Shown piece after piece: positions 24,594 through 33,492 of a DNA stretch of 64,000 bases. The DNA is from JADJPF01 sp964492845. Lineage in GTDB: Bacteria; Acidobacteriota; Blastocatellia; Chloracidobacteriales; JADJPF01. The notes beneath the pieces are model-generated. The model was not told the DNA's origin. It saw only the letters and a program-made list of their open reading frames with translations, and made no database searches. The position numbers and the translations under genes are program-made. Location of the stretch: assembly GCA_964492845.1 (NCBI GenBank), contig CAZBMZ010000001.1, positions 310,001-374,000 on the forward strand. Reading direction: 5' to 3'. How positions within the stretch are numbered: the first letter of the stretch is position 1; each line of letters opens with the position of its first letter.

Positions 24594-26900
24594 ATGCTAG
24601 AAACATCTCTTAGTGCTTTTTTAGGAATACTTTATATTGTTGTAGGTGCTGTTACGGTTTGGCTTATCTTTCATGCTTCTAGTCGTCTAAAAGATAAAGG
24701 AGCTAGCGCAAAACTTGTTAAAGGTCATCGTATCGGGGGCTATGTCTTTATATTTCTTTTTTGTGTAATGACTTATTACATGGTCTTGAAAATTAAAGAT
24801 GCTCCAGATGAACTAGCACTGCGTCCAATGCTTCATATGCTAATAGCTATGCTGTTGATACCATTGATATTTATCAAAGTTTTAGTAGCTCGCTATTATA
24901 AAACTTATTACTCTGTACTAATGCCGCTAGGATTAATAATTTTCACTCTCTCATTTGTTATTGTAACAATGACGGTTGGCCCATATTTACTACGTCGGGC
25001 TACCATAAAAGAAGTTGCACTGGAATCAATAAATTTAGGTAAAAAGACTATAGATTTAGAAGCAGCACAAAGTTTAACACAAAATAAATGTGCTAAATGT
25101 CATGGATTAGATCGTGTGGTTGGAGTTCAAAAGGACGCTAGAGGCTGGCTTGCAACCGTTAATCGGATGCGTGCTTTGCCCGGCTCAGGAATTAATGAAC
25201 CAGATGTAGCAACAATAGTTTCTTATCTAGTTTCACAAAACCCACAAATAGATGATAAAGGGCAAATGACTGAACAAGGAACAATGGACGCTGGAAAATC
25301 CTTAGTTGATACACGTTGCAATAAATGTCATGACCTTGATCGTACTTATTCAGCTAAAAAAAGTGCTGAAGAATGGCGGGCAACAGTTGTAAGAATGGTT
25401 ACTTATTCTCAAGGTAATGGACTATTTAAGCCTGGGGATGATGAAGCAATTATTAAATTTCTTGGCACTACACAAACGCCAGAAGCCGTAGCAAGCAGAT
25501 CTGAAAAAGTTAAAGAGTTTGCTAGCAGCGGACAAAGTTTACTTGGTGAGGTAAAACCCCCAACAATTTCTTTACCACCTTCTCCATTTAGCCCAAGAGC
25601 TTTAATTATAATGCTTGTGGCAGCTATAGTTTTAGGAATTATGATGTTTTATAGACCTGGTAATCTGCCTTTAGGAATAGCTCTTGCGGCAGCTTCTCCT
25701 GCTATAGTAACTAGCCCAAGTCCAGAAACTTCACTTGCACCAACAAGTAAAAGCCCTGTAAAAGGGCCTCAACCCCTTACACCTGAACCAAAAAAGGCTG
25801 CTTTGCTCTTACAACTTGCACGAATTGATCAGCAAACACATGATGCTAAAACCCTACGGTTTTTACTGCCTCCAGGAGAAGTTTTTGCTGCACGAGCAGG
25901 GCAGTTTCTTACTTTTCAATGGATGATTGACGGTAAAAAAGTAGTACGTTCTTATACTATTTGTAGCTCACCTACTCAAACCGGATATATAGAAATTACT
26001 CCAAAACGGGTAGATGATGGCTATGCCTCAGTTTTTCTTAATGAAAAGGCTGCCATCGGGTTAACTGTTGAAGCTAAAGGGCCTTCAGGACAATTTTATT
26101 TTGATGAAAATAAACATAGAAGAATTGTTTTAATTGCTGCTGGTAGTGGTATTACTCCGATGGTTTCTATTTTGCGCTACCTAGATGATCGTTGCTTAAA
26201 TATTGACTCTACTTTAATTTATGGTGTCAGAACTAGCAAAGACGTAATTTTTGAAAAAGAATTAATAAGACTAAAAGAAAGCTTGACTAATTTTAATTAC
26301 TTAGTCAGCTTAACTACACCTGATGCAAATTGGCAAGGCCCAACAGGGCGAATTAATCGTGCTTTGATAGAAAAAAATGTAAAAGATGTTTCAACATCAA
26401 CTTTCTTTATCTGTGGCCCAAGACAATTTATGGATGAAATTAGCAAAATCTTACAAAGTATTGGTGCTAGCCCAGATCAAATAAAAATGGAAAGCTTTGG
26501 AGGTCGTCCACTTCTTTCACCGTCTGATAAAAATCCACAAGTTAGCGAAGAGCCAGCTAAAGAAGTAACAAAACCTGTAGAAGTAACAAAACCAGCAATA
26601 AAAACAACAACTTCTATTACAAAACCTTTGATTATGTCTGATAATAGTGTGGAATTTGCACGTTCTCGCAAGATTTGTATTATTCCCCCTGAAAAAACCT
26701 TACTGGAAGTTGCAGAAATTAACAGCGTGACAATACCTTTTAGTTGTCGCCAAGGTCAATGTGGGACTTGTACAACTAGGTTACTTGAAGGTGAAGTAAC
26801 TATGGAAGTAGAAGATGGTTTAGATCCAGAACTTAAGGAAGAAGGCTATATTTTGACTTGTGTTGGTTATGCTAAAGGCAAAGTCAAACTTGATGCTTAA
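24594..26900 (+). CDS. Membrane di-haem cytochrome c fused to ferredoxin-NAD(P)H reductase and [2Fe-2S] ferredoxin
   Basis: The 768-residue protein has several redox modules in one chain. Residues 1-135 form four membrane helices with His45 and His81 as candidate b-haem ligands. Two CxxCH haem-c motifs lie at 166-170 (CAKCH) and 242-246 (CNKCH). Another helix (about 335-352) and a Pro/Ser linker follow. An FNR-like module (about 403-635) has RSYTIC for FAD, AAGSGITPM for NAD(P) and a CGP motif. A plant-type ferredoxin at about 683-768 has CRQGQCGTC and CVG ligands (Cys718, 723, 726, 756). This predicts electron flow between NAD(P)H, ferredoxin and cytochrome c across the membrane, in a direction not shown by sequence. 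I know the modules but not this combination. Confidence 0.9.
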   Translation: MLETSLSAFLGILYIVVGAVTVWLIFHASSRLKDKGASAKLVKGHRIGGYVFIFLFCVMTYYMVLKIKDAPDELALRPMLHMLIAMLLIPLIFIKVLVARYYKTYYSVLMPLGLIIFTLSFVIVTMTVGPYLLRRATIKEVALESINLGKKTIDLEAAQSLTQNKCAKCHGLDRVVGVQKDARGWLATVNRMRALPGSGINEPDVATIVSYLVSQNPQIDDKGQMTEQGTMDAGKSLVDTRCNKCHDLDRTYSAKKSAEEWRATVVRMVTYSQGNGLFKPGDDEAIIKFLGTTQTPEAVASRSEKVKEFASSGQSLLGEVKPPTISLPPSPFSPRALIIMLVAAIVLGIMMFYRPGNLPLGIALAAASPAIVTSPSPETSLAPTSKSPVKGPQPLTPEPKKAALLLQLARIDQQTHDAKTLRFLLPPGEVFAARAGQFLTFQWMIDGKKVVRSYTICSSPTQTGYIEITPKRVDDGYASVFLNEKAAIGLTVEAKGPSGQFYFDENKHRRIVLIAAGSGITPMVSILRYLDDRCLNIDSTLIYGVRTSKDVIFEKELIRLKESLTNFNYLVSLTTPDANWQGPTGRINRALIEKNVKDVSTSTFFICGPRQFMDEISKILQSIGASPDQIKMESFGGRPLLSPSDKNPQVSEEPAKEVTKPVEVTKPAIKTTTSITKPLIMSDNSVEFARSRKICIIPPEKTLLEVAEINSVTIPFSCRQGQCGTCTTRLLEGEVTMEVEDGLDPELKEEGYILTCVGYAKGKVKLDA

Positions 26901-26950
26901 GTAAAATCTTTAGTTTAGTACGGCATAACTTAAGTTTTTTGGTATTCTTA

Positions 26951-27170
26951 ACTCTTAAGCCCCAACGGGGCGACAGATATATGTAGCGTAGGGCGTAAGC
27001 CCTACGTATTATAACGAGAAATTCCCGAAAGCCCCAGCGAGGCGACATAGCCTTTTCTTAACATTAAAAAAACTCTTACGCCCTTTCAGGGCTTGAAAAA
27101 ACTTAGCTATTATTTCCTAGGATTGAACCCCTAAGCTACAGTTATGTCGCCCTTTCAGGGCTTAAGAGCA
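26951..27170. repeat. Cluster of four REP-like palindromic units
   Basis: The 375-base gap between the redox fusion and the kinase-ATPase gene is filled by GC-rich palindromic units. CTCTTAAGCCCcaaCGGGGCGACA starts at 26951 and is followed by the hairpin CGTAGGGCgtaaGCCCTACG. AAAGCCCCAGCGAGGCGACAT follows at 27028. Two units in opposite orientation lie at 27074-27094 (CTTACGCCCTTTCAGGGCTTG) and 27144-27168 (ATGTCGCCCTTTCAGGGCTTAAGAG). The first and last share a head sequence (CTCTTAAGCCC, GGGCGACA, TGTAGC, TAGGG). They look like a dispersed REP family; no transposase is present in the window. The remaining bases presumably hold the kinase promoter. Confidence 0.75.
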
Positions 27171-27275
27171 AAATACTTGATCTTTTAGTTTACAGTGTAT
27201 TTAGTGAGATTAGTTTTTAGGAAAAGAGGGATTTATTTATAATGGATCAAGTCTTTACTTAACAATTGTTTATCT

Positions 27276-30200
27276 ATGCAAGCTAACCAACAAAAATTTA
27301 GCGGTACAAAGCGTTTTGTCATTCAACATCGGCTAGGGGCCGGTGGGTTTGGTGAAGTGTATCAAGTTTATGATAAAGAACGGGATACAATTGTTGCACT
27401 AAAAACTTTACGTAATACTGAACCAGAAGCACTTTATAGGTTTAAGCAAGAATTTCGTACCATTGCTGATATTGTTCACCCTAATTTAGTTACCTTATAT
27501 GAACTGTTGTCCGATGGCGAACAGTGGTTTTTTACTATGGAACTGGTTAAAGGTGTAGAGTTTATTGATTATATAAATTTAAGTAAAACTGAAAATCAAT
27601 TAATAAGTTTTAGCCGGTTAAAAAAAGCTTTAACTCAATTAGCATCAGGTATTTACACATTACATAGCAAGGGTAAACTACATTGTGATCTTAAACCTTC
27701 TAATGTTTTAGTTACAGAAGCGGGTCGAGTAACTATTTTAGATTTTGGGCTAATAACAGAATTATCAAAAAGACCCTTTGGAACTACTTTAAGTTATGGT
27801 ACACCTGAATATTTAGCACCGGAAATTGCACTAGGTGAAGCAGCTAGCGAGGCTAGCGACTGGTACAGTTTGGGTGTAATGTGTTATGAGGCTTTAACAG
27901 GGAATTTACCTTTTGATAACACTTTTGGGGATGTATTAACGGAAAAACAGCTTTATGATCCACCATCCCCTTCAACTTTGGTTGATAACATTCCAAAAGA
28001 TTTAGATGCTCTTTGTCATGCTTTACTACGACGTGATCCTAATAAGCGTCCTAGAGGTGAGAGTATTTTAGCAACTCTAGGAACAAATCATTCTAAAGCT
28101 TTATCAGTAGCCACATCAAACCCCACACAAAATTTTTTAGTTGGCCGTGAAGAACATTTAGCTAAATTAAAAAGTTCTTTTGAGTTATTAAAACAGGGAA
28201 ATACAGTAATTAACTATATAGAAGGTTTGTCAGGAATGGGAAAAAGCATTTTGATTCGCCATTTTCTGGACGCTGTAGTTATAACAGAGCCTAACACATT
28301 AGTTTTAACTGGACGATGTTATGAACAAGAATTTGTTCCTTATAAAGCATTTGATAGTGTTATTGATAATTTAACACAACACTTAAAAACTTTATCTCCA
28401 GAGGATTTAATTACTTTAATACCAAGTAATGCCTTAGCCTTAGCTAGGCTTTTTCCAGTTCTTCATCAAATAGAAGGAATTGCTGTTAGAAAAACAAAAG
28501 CTATTATTCCTGATTCTCAAGAGTTGCGAAGACGGGCTTTTGCTGCACTTAGACAGCTTTTTCAAGAATTAGCAAATAGATATTTAGTTGTAATTTATAT
28601 AGATGATCTACAATGGGGTGATTTGGACAGTATTTCACTACTAAATGAATTATTAAGTCCACCAAATCCGCCTAAAATGCTACTGATTTTTAGCTATCGT
28701 AGCGATGAAATAGAGTCCAGCCCTTTTTTGAAAACGCTATTTTCTTCACCAATAGTTAGTAATCTTAACGTAGAAAAAATTATTGTTAATGAACTCTCTG
28801 ATCAGGATGCTAAACGTTTAGTGTTAGGGCTATTTGCTAAACAGAAAATTTCTGATAGACGAGTAGAAATGATTATTAGAGAAGCTAATGGTAACCCTTT
28901 TTTTATCAATGAGTTAGTTTATTATTCACAACAAACTTACCAAGAAAAACTAGATAATTTAGTCAACCAAAATATAGAAACTACGCCTGTAATAGAAGCT
29001 AATCATTTATCTAGTCAAACAAATGAATCTCAAGATTCATTTGAAGATTTGTCTATAGTAACTACAAGACTAGAAGATGTAATTTATTACCGAATTTCTC
29101 AATTACCATTAGCAGCACAACGATTGATGGAAGTAATTGCTGTTGCAGGCCAACCTATTGCCCGTCTAATTGCCAAGCGTGCTACGGATTTAGACAGGGA
29201 AGAACCCGCAGCAGTAGCTTTACTAAGAACTAATCATTTAATTCGTGTTAGGGGTTCAAAAGAACAAGATAAAATAGAGGTTTATCATGATCGTATTCGT
29301 GAAACTCTTATTAATAAACTAACTAAAGATAAATTAAAGGCTTATCATAGTAAATTGGCCTCAGTATTAGAGCTTATAGAAAATATTGATCCTGAAGCAT
29401 TATTAGTACATTTTCAAGGTGCTGGAGATACTCAAAAAGCTATTAAATACGCTAGTTTAGCGGCTGATCAAGCTATGGAAGGTTTAGCTTTTGACCATGC
29501 AGCTAGACTTTATAAACTTATTGTGGAATTACAGCCAACAGATTCAAAAATTGGTGAGTTAGAAGAAAAGCTAGCTCTAGCCCTAACTAATGCAGGGCGA
29601 ACCATTGAAGCAGCACAAGCTTATCTTTTAGCTGCTGGTGAGGTAAAAGAACGCTTAAAAACATTAAAACTTAAACAATCTGCTGCTGAACAGCTTTTAA
29701 GAGGTGGGCATGTTGAGGAAGGTTTGTCGGTTTTAGGTGATCTGCTAGCTCAAACAGGGATGTATCTGCCTCAAAAAACCTGGCAATCGCTTGTTTGGCT
29801 ATTGCTTGGACAACTACAACTATGGTGGCAGGGTATAAAATTTAAGGAAAAGCATATTTCAGAAATTGCTCCAGAAGAAATAGTAAAAATAGATATCTGT
29901 TGGTCAGCCGCAACAGGCTTAACAATGGTTGATGCAATACGTGGGACAGATTTTCAAGTTCGTCATCTAAATTATGCTCTAAAAGTCGGTGAACCTTATC
30001 GTTTAGCTCGTGCTTTTGCTTGGGAAATAACTTTTGCTTCTACTAACCCTAGAGAAACAAAACGTTTACAGATATTTTCAAAATTAGCAGAAAATTTAGT
30101 TAATAAAATTGATAATCCACATGCTCAAGGATTGTATTTGCTTATGTCTGGAATGGCAGACTTTTTCTTAGGAAAATGGGCAGAAGCTTATGAACTAACT

Positions 30201-31028
30201 AAAAAGGCTGGAAAAATTTTAAGAGAACGTTGTACGGCGGTTAATTGGGAAATTTATACAGCAGAAGTTTTTTTATTTAGAACACTTTTTCAATTAGGTA
30301 AATTAGCAGAAATCCTAGAGCGAGTTAATTTAATTGTTAAAGAAGCTCAAAGTTGTGGAGATCTTTATGCTGAAACTAGTTTGAGAACTCGCGCTAGTTA
30401 TCTTTATTATTTAATTTTAGATAAACCAGAACAGGCTTCTAATGAATTAAAAGAAGCAATGGAAAAATGGTCACAAACAGGTTTTCATGCACAGCATTAC
30501 TATTCTTTTGTTGCTTATTGTGAAATTGCTCTTTACTGTGGCGATGGAGAAAAAGCTTGGGAACTTATAAAAGAAAATTGGACTAAACTAAAACGCTCTT
30601 TAATGATGAGAGTACAATTTATTTTAATAGAAGCCTGCTATCTTTTTACACGTGTTACTATTACTCTTGCCTTAAAAACAAATGACAAAGATAAATTTTT
30701 GTCCAAAACACTTAAATTTATTAAACGACTAGAAAAAGAGAAAATCGGCTATAGCCAAGCTTATAGTTTACTAGGTCGTGCTGCTTTAGCTAGTTTTACT
30801 ACAGATAAAAATTCTGCATTAGCCTATCTTTCTGAAGCGGAAAATAAATTCTCAGAATCTAAAATGCTGCTACATGTTGCTACAACTCAGTATGTTAGAG
30901 GTAAATTAACTAGTGGTTTAGAAGGGTCAGAACTCGTTTCTAAAGCAGAACAGACTATGAAAGAGCAAAAAATAGAAAATATTAATGCTTTTGTGCAGAT
31001 GATGTTACCTGGAAAATGGAATAAATAA
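27276..31028 (+). CDS. Large Hanks-type kinase-ATPase-TPR signalling protein (PknK-like)
   Basis: The 1250 residues comprise three parts. The N-terminal kinase domain (about 13-265) has GAGGFGEVY, Lys43, HCDLKPSN (136-143) and DFG (156-158). The Arg of HRD is Cys, so activity would not depend on the usual activation-loop phosphorylation. A STAND/AAA-type ATPase domain (about 287-560) carries Walker A GLSGMGKS (317-324) and Walker B VVIYIDDLQWGD (438-449). The remaining part (about 600-1250) is helical and TPR-like (LEELKEAMEKW-type helices). The arrangement matches kinase-ATPase fusions such as PknK-type regulators and large eukaryotic-like signalling ATPases. No membrane helix is evident, so it is cytoplasmic. 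The stop is followed one base later by the next ATG, indicating tight coupling. Confidence 0.93.
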   Translation: MQANQQKFSGTKRFVIQHRLGAGGFGEVYQVYDKERDTIVALKTLRNTEPEALYRFKQEFRTIADIVHPNLVTLYELLSDGEQWFFTMELVKGVEFIDYINLSKTENQLISFSRLKKALTQLASGIYTLHSKGKLHCDLKPSNVLVTEAGRVTILDFGLITELSKRPFGTTLSYGTPEYLAPEIALGEAASEASDWYSLGVMCYEALTGNLPFDNTFGDVLTEKQLYDPPSPSTLVDNIPKDLDALCHALLRRDPNKRPRGESILATLGTNHSKALSVATSNPTQNFLVGREEHLAKLKSSFELLKQGNTVINYIEGLSGMGKSILIRHFLDAVVITEPNTLVLTGRCYEQEFVPYKAFDSVIDNLTQHLKTLSPEDLITLIPSNALALARLFPVLHQIEGIAVRKTKAIIPDSQELRRRAFAALRQLFQELANRYLVVIYIDDLQWGDLDSISLLNELLSPPNPPKMLLIFSYRSDEIESSPFLKTLFSSPIVSNLNVEKIIVNELSDQDAKRLVLGLFAKQKISDRRVEMIIREANGNPFFINELVYYSQQTYQEKLDNLVNQNIETTPVIEANHLSSQTNESQDSFEDLSIVTTRLEDVIYYRISQLPLAAQRLMEVIAVAGQPIARLIAKRATDLDREEPAAVALLRTNHLIRVRGSKEQDKIEVYHDRIRETLINKLTKDKLKAYHSKLASVLELIENIDPEALLVHFQGAGDTQKAIKYASLAADQAMEGLAFDHAARLYKLIVELQPTDSKIGELEEKLALALTNAGRTIEAAQAYLLAAGEVKERLKTLKLKQSAAEQLLRGGHVEEGLSVLGDLLAQTGMYLPQKTWQSLVWLLLGQLQLWWQGIKFKEKHISEIAPEEIVKIDICWSAATGLTMVDAIRGTDFQVRHLNYALKVGEPYRLARAFAWEITFASTNPRETKRLQIFSKLAENLVNKIDNPHAQGLYLLMSGMADFFLGKWAEAYELTKKAGKILRERCTAVNWEIYTAEVFLFRTLFQLGKLAEILERVNLIVKEAQSCGDLYAETSLRTRASYLYYLILDKPEQASNELKEAMEKWSQTGFHAQHYYSFVAYCEIALYCGDGEKAWELIKENWTKLKRSLMMRVQFILIEACYLFTRVTITLALKTNDKDKFLSKTLKFIKRLEKEKIGYSQAYSLLGRAALASFTTDKNSALAYLSEAENKFSESKMLLHVATTQYVRGKLTSGLEGSELVSKAEQTMKEQKIENINAFVQMMLPGKWNK

Positions 31029-31029
31029 A

Positions 31030-32028
31030 ATGTCAATAATCAATAGTTTATTATCTGTTTTTAAGGGTAAACCCAAAGAAGAACCATTAAAACTAGATAT
31101 TACTTTAGGCAGTGCAGAAGTAGGAAGATTTCGTGCTGAACTAGCCTTTGGAGATTATCGTCATACACAAAAATTTTTAGAAGAATGCCGTAATTTTTCT
31201 GATCGTTGGTTTTATATTGAAGCTTTATCTAATTGGCCGGGACAGCCTCGTTGGATGGACAGTTGGGTAGAAAAAGAAATGCGTGTTTCTGCTATTCCTT
31301 GGTTGATTCGGGGAGCGCATAAAGTCCGGCAAGCATGGGAGATGCAAACCAAGGGCGATAAAATTTTTACTGTTGGTGAAAATGATAAAGCTATTTTTCA
31401 AGAAAAATTACAAATAGCTGAACAAGACTTGCAAATGGCTGCCTGGATTGACCCATCAGACCCAACACCCTGGGCATATTTAATCAAAACTGGTTTAGGG
31501 TTATCTCTTGGCTCAAAAGAACTGGAAAACCGTTTCCAAACTGCTTGTCAATGTGACAAAGAACATCGTTATGCACATGCTTTTATGCTGCAAAGCTGCT
31601 GTGAAAAATGGGGTGGTTTGCACATTATGATGTTTGATTTTGCTCGTAAAGTTGTAGCGGATGCTCCTGATGGAAGTTCTTTACATACAATAATTGCTGA
31701 TGCACATATTGAGCGATGGCTTTATCAATTAGCAGAAAAAGATCCTTTATCTACAAACTATTTTCGCCAAAGTGAAGTTTTTCGTGAAATTGCTAAGGCT
31801 TGTGCAAAGTCTATTCAATCTATGCAGTACCGAAAAAATAAACTAACACCGTTTTATCAAAATCTTTTTGCTTTTTGTTTTTATCAAGCAGGAAACAAAT
31901 CTATGGCACGGCGAGAATTTCAAGCTATTGGGCGCAATGTAACAGAAATTCCTTGGTGTTATTTAAGCAATCCTATCAAAGAATTTACTGAGGCTCGCGC
32001 CCAATGTGAAGAAGGCGACAAAAAATAA
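31030..32028 (+). CDS. DUF4034-like TPR-type protein, coupled to the kinase-ATPase
   Basis: The 332-residue protein has no signal peptide. It contains helical repeats with DPSDPTPWAYLIKTGLG and WLIRGAHKVRQAWEMQ, and KWGGLHIMMFDFAR, which resembles the WGGS/FAR region of DUF4034 proteins. The match is from memory and moderate. The gene begins one base after the kinase-ATPase stop, with no Shine-Dalgarno sequence of its own, so it is translated with that gene and is probably a partner or target of it. The function is unknown. Confidence 0.7.
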   Translation: MSIINSLLSVFKGKPKEEPLKLDITLGSAEVGRFRAELAFGDYRHTQKFLEECRNFSDRWFYIEALSNWPGQPRWMDSWVEKEMRVSAIPWLIRGAHKVRQAWEMQTKGDKIFTVGENDKAIFQEKLQIAEQDLQMAAWIDPSDPTPWAYLIKTGLGLSLGSKELENRFQTACQCDKEHRYAHAFMLQSCCEKWGGLHIMMFDFARKVVADAPDGSSLHTIIADAHIERWLYQLAEKDPLSTNYFRQSEVFREIAKACAKSIQSMQYRKNKLTPFYQNLFAFCFYQAGNKSMARREFQAIGRNVTEIPWCYLSNPIKEFTEARAQCEEGDKK

Positions 32029-32032
32029 ACCA

Positions 32033-32791
32033 TTATTTTTGAAAAGGATAGACCATTTGTTTAAGGTAATTATGGGGAATTTCTTCCTCAACTCCGTATT
32101 TTTCAGGCAAACGCCCTTTGGGTAAATGAAAAGTACCAAAAATCATATCTAAAAAAGGAAATAGTCCAGCAAAATTCTTGTCATGTGCTTCTTTGTCTGC
32201 GCCGTGATGCCAATGATGAAATTCTGGTGTTGCAATCACATAGCGTAGAAATCCCATAGACACTTTAACATTAGAATGAATAAACAAAGCATAAAACAAG
32301 CTAAATACTAAAAATGCTCCAAAAGTAGCTTTAGAAAATCCCATTAAATAAAGAGGCATAATAGTTATAGCTTTGTTGATTACTTGGTCTACAGGGTGCA
32401 AGCGGGCAGATGCAAGCCAATCCATTTCTTCAATGCTATGGTGAACAGCATGAAAGTGCCATAACTTCGGGACTTCATGCATTAAACGATGGGCCCAGTA
32501 ATGAAAAACTTCTGCTACTAGTAACGCAATAATAAATTGTAAATAATGTGGTAAGGCGGCAATAGCAGCTTGGAAATTAGGATTTATCCAAGGTTTTAAT
32601 ACAATAGCAATAGGAATTAAAACCACAACCAAGCCAGCTTTTACTAAAAGATTATTAAGAAAGAAATGAAATAAATCGTTAAACCAGCCTTTACGAAAGA
32701 TTTTTTGGGATTTTTTTAATGAAAAAACTCGCTCGATAGGTACAAATAAAAAGAAAACTATTAAAAAACCTAAAATGATATTGCCTGACAT
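32033..32791 (-). CDS. Fatty-acid hydroxylase / sterol desaturase family membrane enzyme
   Basis: The ATG at 32791 follows a GGAGGAG ribosome site, so it is chosen over an upstream ATG at 32827; the protein has 252 residues. It has about four membrane helices and the family's histidine clusters: HYWAHRLMH, WHFHAVHHS and FHHWHHG, which bind the di-iron centre. DWLASARLHP is another family signature. Such enzymes hydroxylate or desaturate lipid chains using O2. The substrate here is unknown; a membrane lipid is likely given the ether-lipid-like gene at 8570-10237. It converges with the DUF4034-like gene, with only 4 bases between stops. Confidence 0.9.
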   Translation of the reverse strand: MSGNIILGFLIVFFLFVPIERVFSLKKSQKIFRKGWFNDLFHFFLNNLLVKAGLVVVLIPIAIVLKPWINPNFQAAIAALPHYLQFIIALLVAEVFHYWAHRLMHEVPKLWHFHAVHHSIEEMDWLASARLHPVDQVINKAITIMPLYLMGFSKATFGAFLVFSLFYALFIHSNVKVSMGFLRYVIATPEFHHWHHGADKEAHDKNFAGLFPFLDMIFGTFHLPKGRLPEKYGVEEEIPHNYLKQMVYPFQK

Positions 32792-32863
32792 AATCTCCTC
32801 CCTGAATTCTTTAATAAACGAATACAAAAGAATTTAGAAAAGGATTCACCAAATACGCTGTAT

Positions 32864-33346
32864 TTACCAATATTCGTTATCAAAAGACTGTCGCTTAAAT
32901 TCCTCTAATCGGCGGAGTGTTCCAGGAGTTGTACTAGTTGGTAAGTTATTTATAGGAAAAAAGCTTACTTCAGCAATTTCTAAGTTGGATTGTTTACTTT
33001 GCAGAGGAGAATTTTCTAGCACTTCAAAATCATTAATACAAAAAAGAGCAATATGATCATTACGATTTTGATTAATATTTGAATAAACAGCAGTTAGTTG
33101 AGCTTTTTTAACTTTTAGTCCACATTCTTCTATAACTTCTCTACAAACTGCACTGTAAATTGTTTCTCCACGATCAACTTTGCCACCAGGCAAATACCAG
33201 CCTTGTGTATAAGTATGACGCACAAGTAAAACTTTTTCTTCGCTAGTAATTAAAGCTCTTACGCCAAGGATTGTAGGCTCAAAGATTTTCCAATAAATTT
33301 GTCTTGCACGATGAAAAACTTGTATTACAGGTATTATTGCTTGCAT
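32864..33346 (-). CDS. Nudix hydrolase
   Basis: The 160 residues contain a complete Nudix box, GGKVDRGETIYSAVCREVIEECGL, following LPGG. These residues bind the divalent metals that hydrolyse nucleoside-diphosphate-linked substrates. The N-terminus is hydrophobic with an Ile/Trp-rich helix (IIPVIQVFHRARQIYWKIF), unusual for a small Nudix enzyme. The substrate is not predictable. It is next to the fatty-acid hydroxylase on the same strand. Confidence 0.9.
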   Translation of the reverse strand: MQAIIPVIQVFHRARQIYWKIFEPTILGVRALITSEEKVLLVRHTYTQGWYLPGGKVDRGETIYSAVCREVIEECGLKVKKAQLTAVYSNINQNRNDHIALFCINDFEVLENSPLQSKQSNLEIAEVSFFPINNLPTSTTPGTLRRLEEFKRQSFDNEYW

Positions 33347-33492
33347 AAATTAAAGTTTATAAATTATTTAGTGTTTAAGATAGCAAATTTTAATTAACGG
33401 TTTTTCTAAGCGTTCCTTTCTTGACGGATGGCGGATAGCTTCGTTAATTTTCTTATTCTACTATTCTAAAAATTTTATTTTGAGAGCATTTA

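Noticed and set aside
26951..27170. The GC-rich palindromes as a CRISPR array
   Set aside because: Repeat units are palindromic, in both orientations and of unequal spacing; there are no regular spacers or cas genes.
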